Source: CAZEMR01 sp964513465 (GTDB lineage: Bacteria; Bacteroidota; Ignavibacteria; Kapaibacteriales; UBA2268). Taken from it: a stretch of 60,601 nucleotides of DNA. Of the stretch, positions 60,567 to 60,601 are shown one piece after another. The position numbers were made by a program, and so were the translations under genes. The stretch spans positions 1 through 60,601 of the forward strand of contig CAZEMR010000012.1 of assembly GCA_964513465.1 (NCBI GenBank), given 5' to 3'. The notes under the pieces were generated by a model that was given only the letters and a program-made list of their open reading frames with translations, made no database searches and was not told where the DNA came from. Numbering within the stretch: the stretch's first letter is position 1; every line of letters starts with the position of its first letter.

Positions 60567-60601
60567 ATCCGCAAGTTCATATTAATGATGGGCTTGCGGA
60601 T
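60567..60601 (+). terminator. probable tRNA terminator stem, cut by the window edge
   Basis: ATCCGCAAG (60567-60575) pairs with CTTGCGGAT (60593-60601), a 9-bp stem. Any T-run would lie past the end of the window. Confidence 0.6.

Overview
The window reads as chromosome from a member of the Bacteroidota/Chlorobiota group. Five proteins end in type IX secretion system (T9SS) sorting domains of the 'YPNP ... GR ... L.aG.Y' type. A PorE-like OmpA lipoprotein is present, lipoproteins are abundant, and the tRNA-Glu gene is preceded by a TTG-N20-TATATTTG promoter of the Bacteroidota kind. The same window carries flagellar genes (flagellin, FliD, FliS, FlaG, FlgM) and a sigma-28-type promoter. Flagella are uncommon in Bacteroidota proper, so an Ignavibacteria/Kapabacteria-like lineage is my best inference. 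Coding sequence is moderately GC-rich and intergenic DNA is strongly AT-rich.

Layout. 0-3.4 kb: an AlaA-type aminotransferase convergent with a CopB-type copper ATPase. 3.4-5.9 kb: a disturbed region with a LytTR-domain remnant, an orphan CheW-like protein, a second gene remnant and a hicAB toxin-antitoxin pair. 5.9-11 kb: Gfo/Idh oxidoreductase, XerC/D recombinase, a lipoprotein, a helical-repeat protein and a MATE exporter. 11-20.6 kb: envelope and secreted proteins (TlpA-T9SS thioredoxin, TolB-like lipoprotein, ECF sigma factor with an unusual anti-sigma protein, coiled-coil/beta-barrel protein, TPR-LRR protein, RCC1-T9SS protein, another T9SS cargo) and a patch of interspersed repeats at 18.75-19.01 kb. 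20.8-33.3 kb: NfeD, MtnX-like phosphatase, two T9SS cargo genes with foreign-looking composition, lipoprotein, DUF2520 protein, CysS, radical SAM protein and TrkA-TrkH potassium uptake.

33.3-40.8 kb is the most interesting part. After a 515-base AT-rich leader come four same-strand genes: a 762-residue single-span protein of GldM-like architecture, two paralogous outer-membrane barrel proteins with novel N-terminal domains, and a VWA-OmpA protein. I know no described system with this composition. A second VWA-OmpA lipoprotein lies on the other strand nearby, with an O-methyltransferase and an MCE/MlaD protein.

40.8-46.5 kb: pyrE, an M28 peptidase, the VWA-OmpA/OMT/MlaD set and ssb. 46.6-50.7 kb: late flagellar genes. 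50.8-57.5 kb: a tight minus-strand set (PorE-like lipoprotein, PBP1A, fumarylacetoacetase-family hydrolase, barrel lipoprotein, small lipoprotein). 57.6-60.6 kb: aat, transaldolase, coaE, a GNAT acetyltransferase and tRNA-Glu. All assignments come from reading motifs by eye; no database search was possible.
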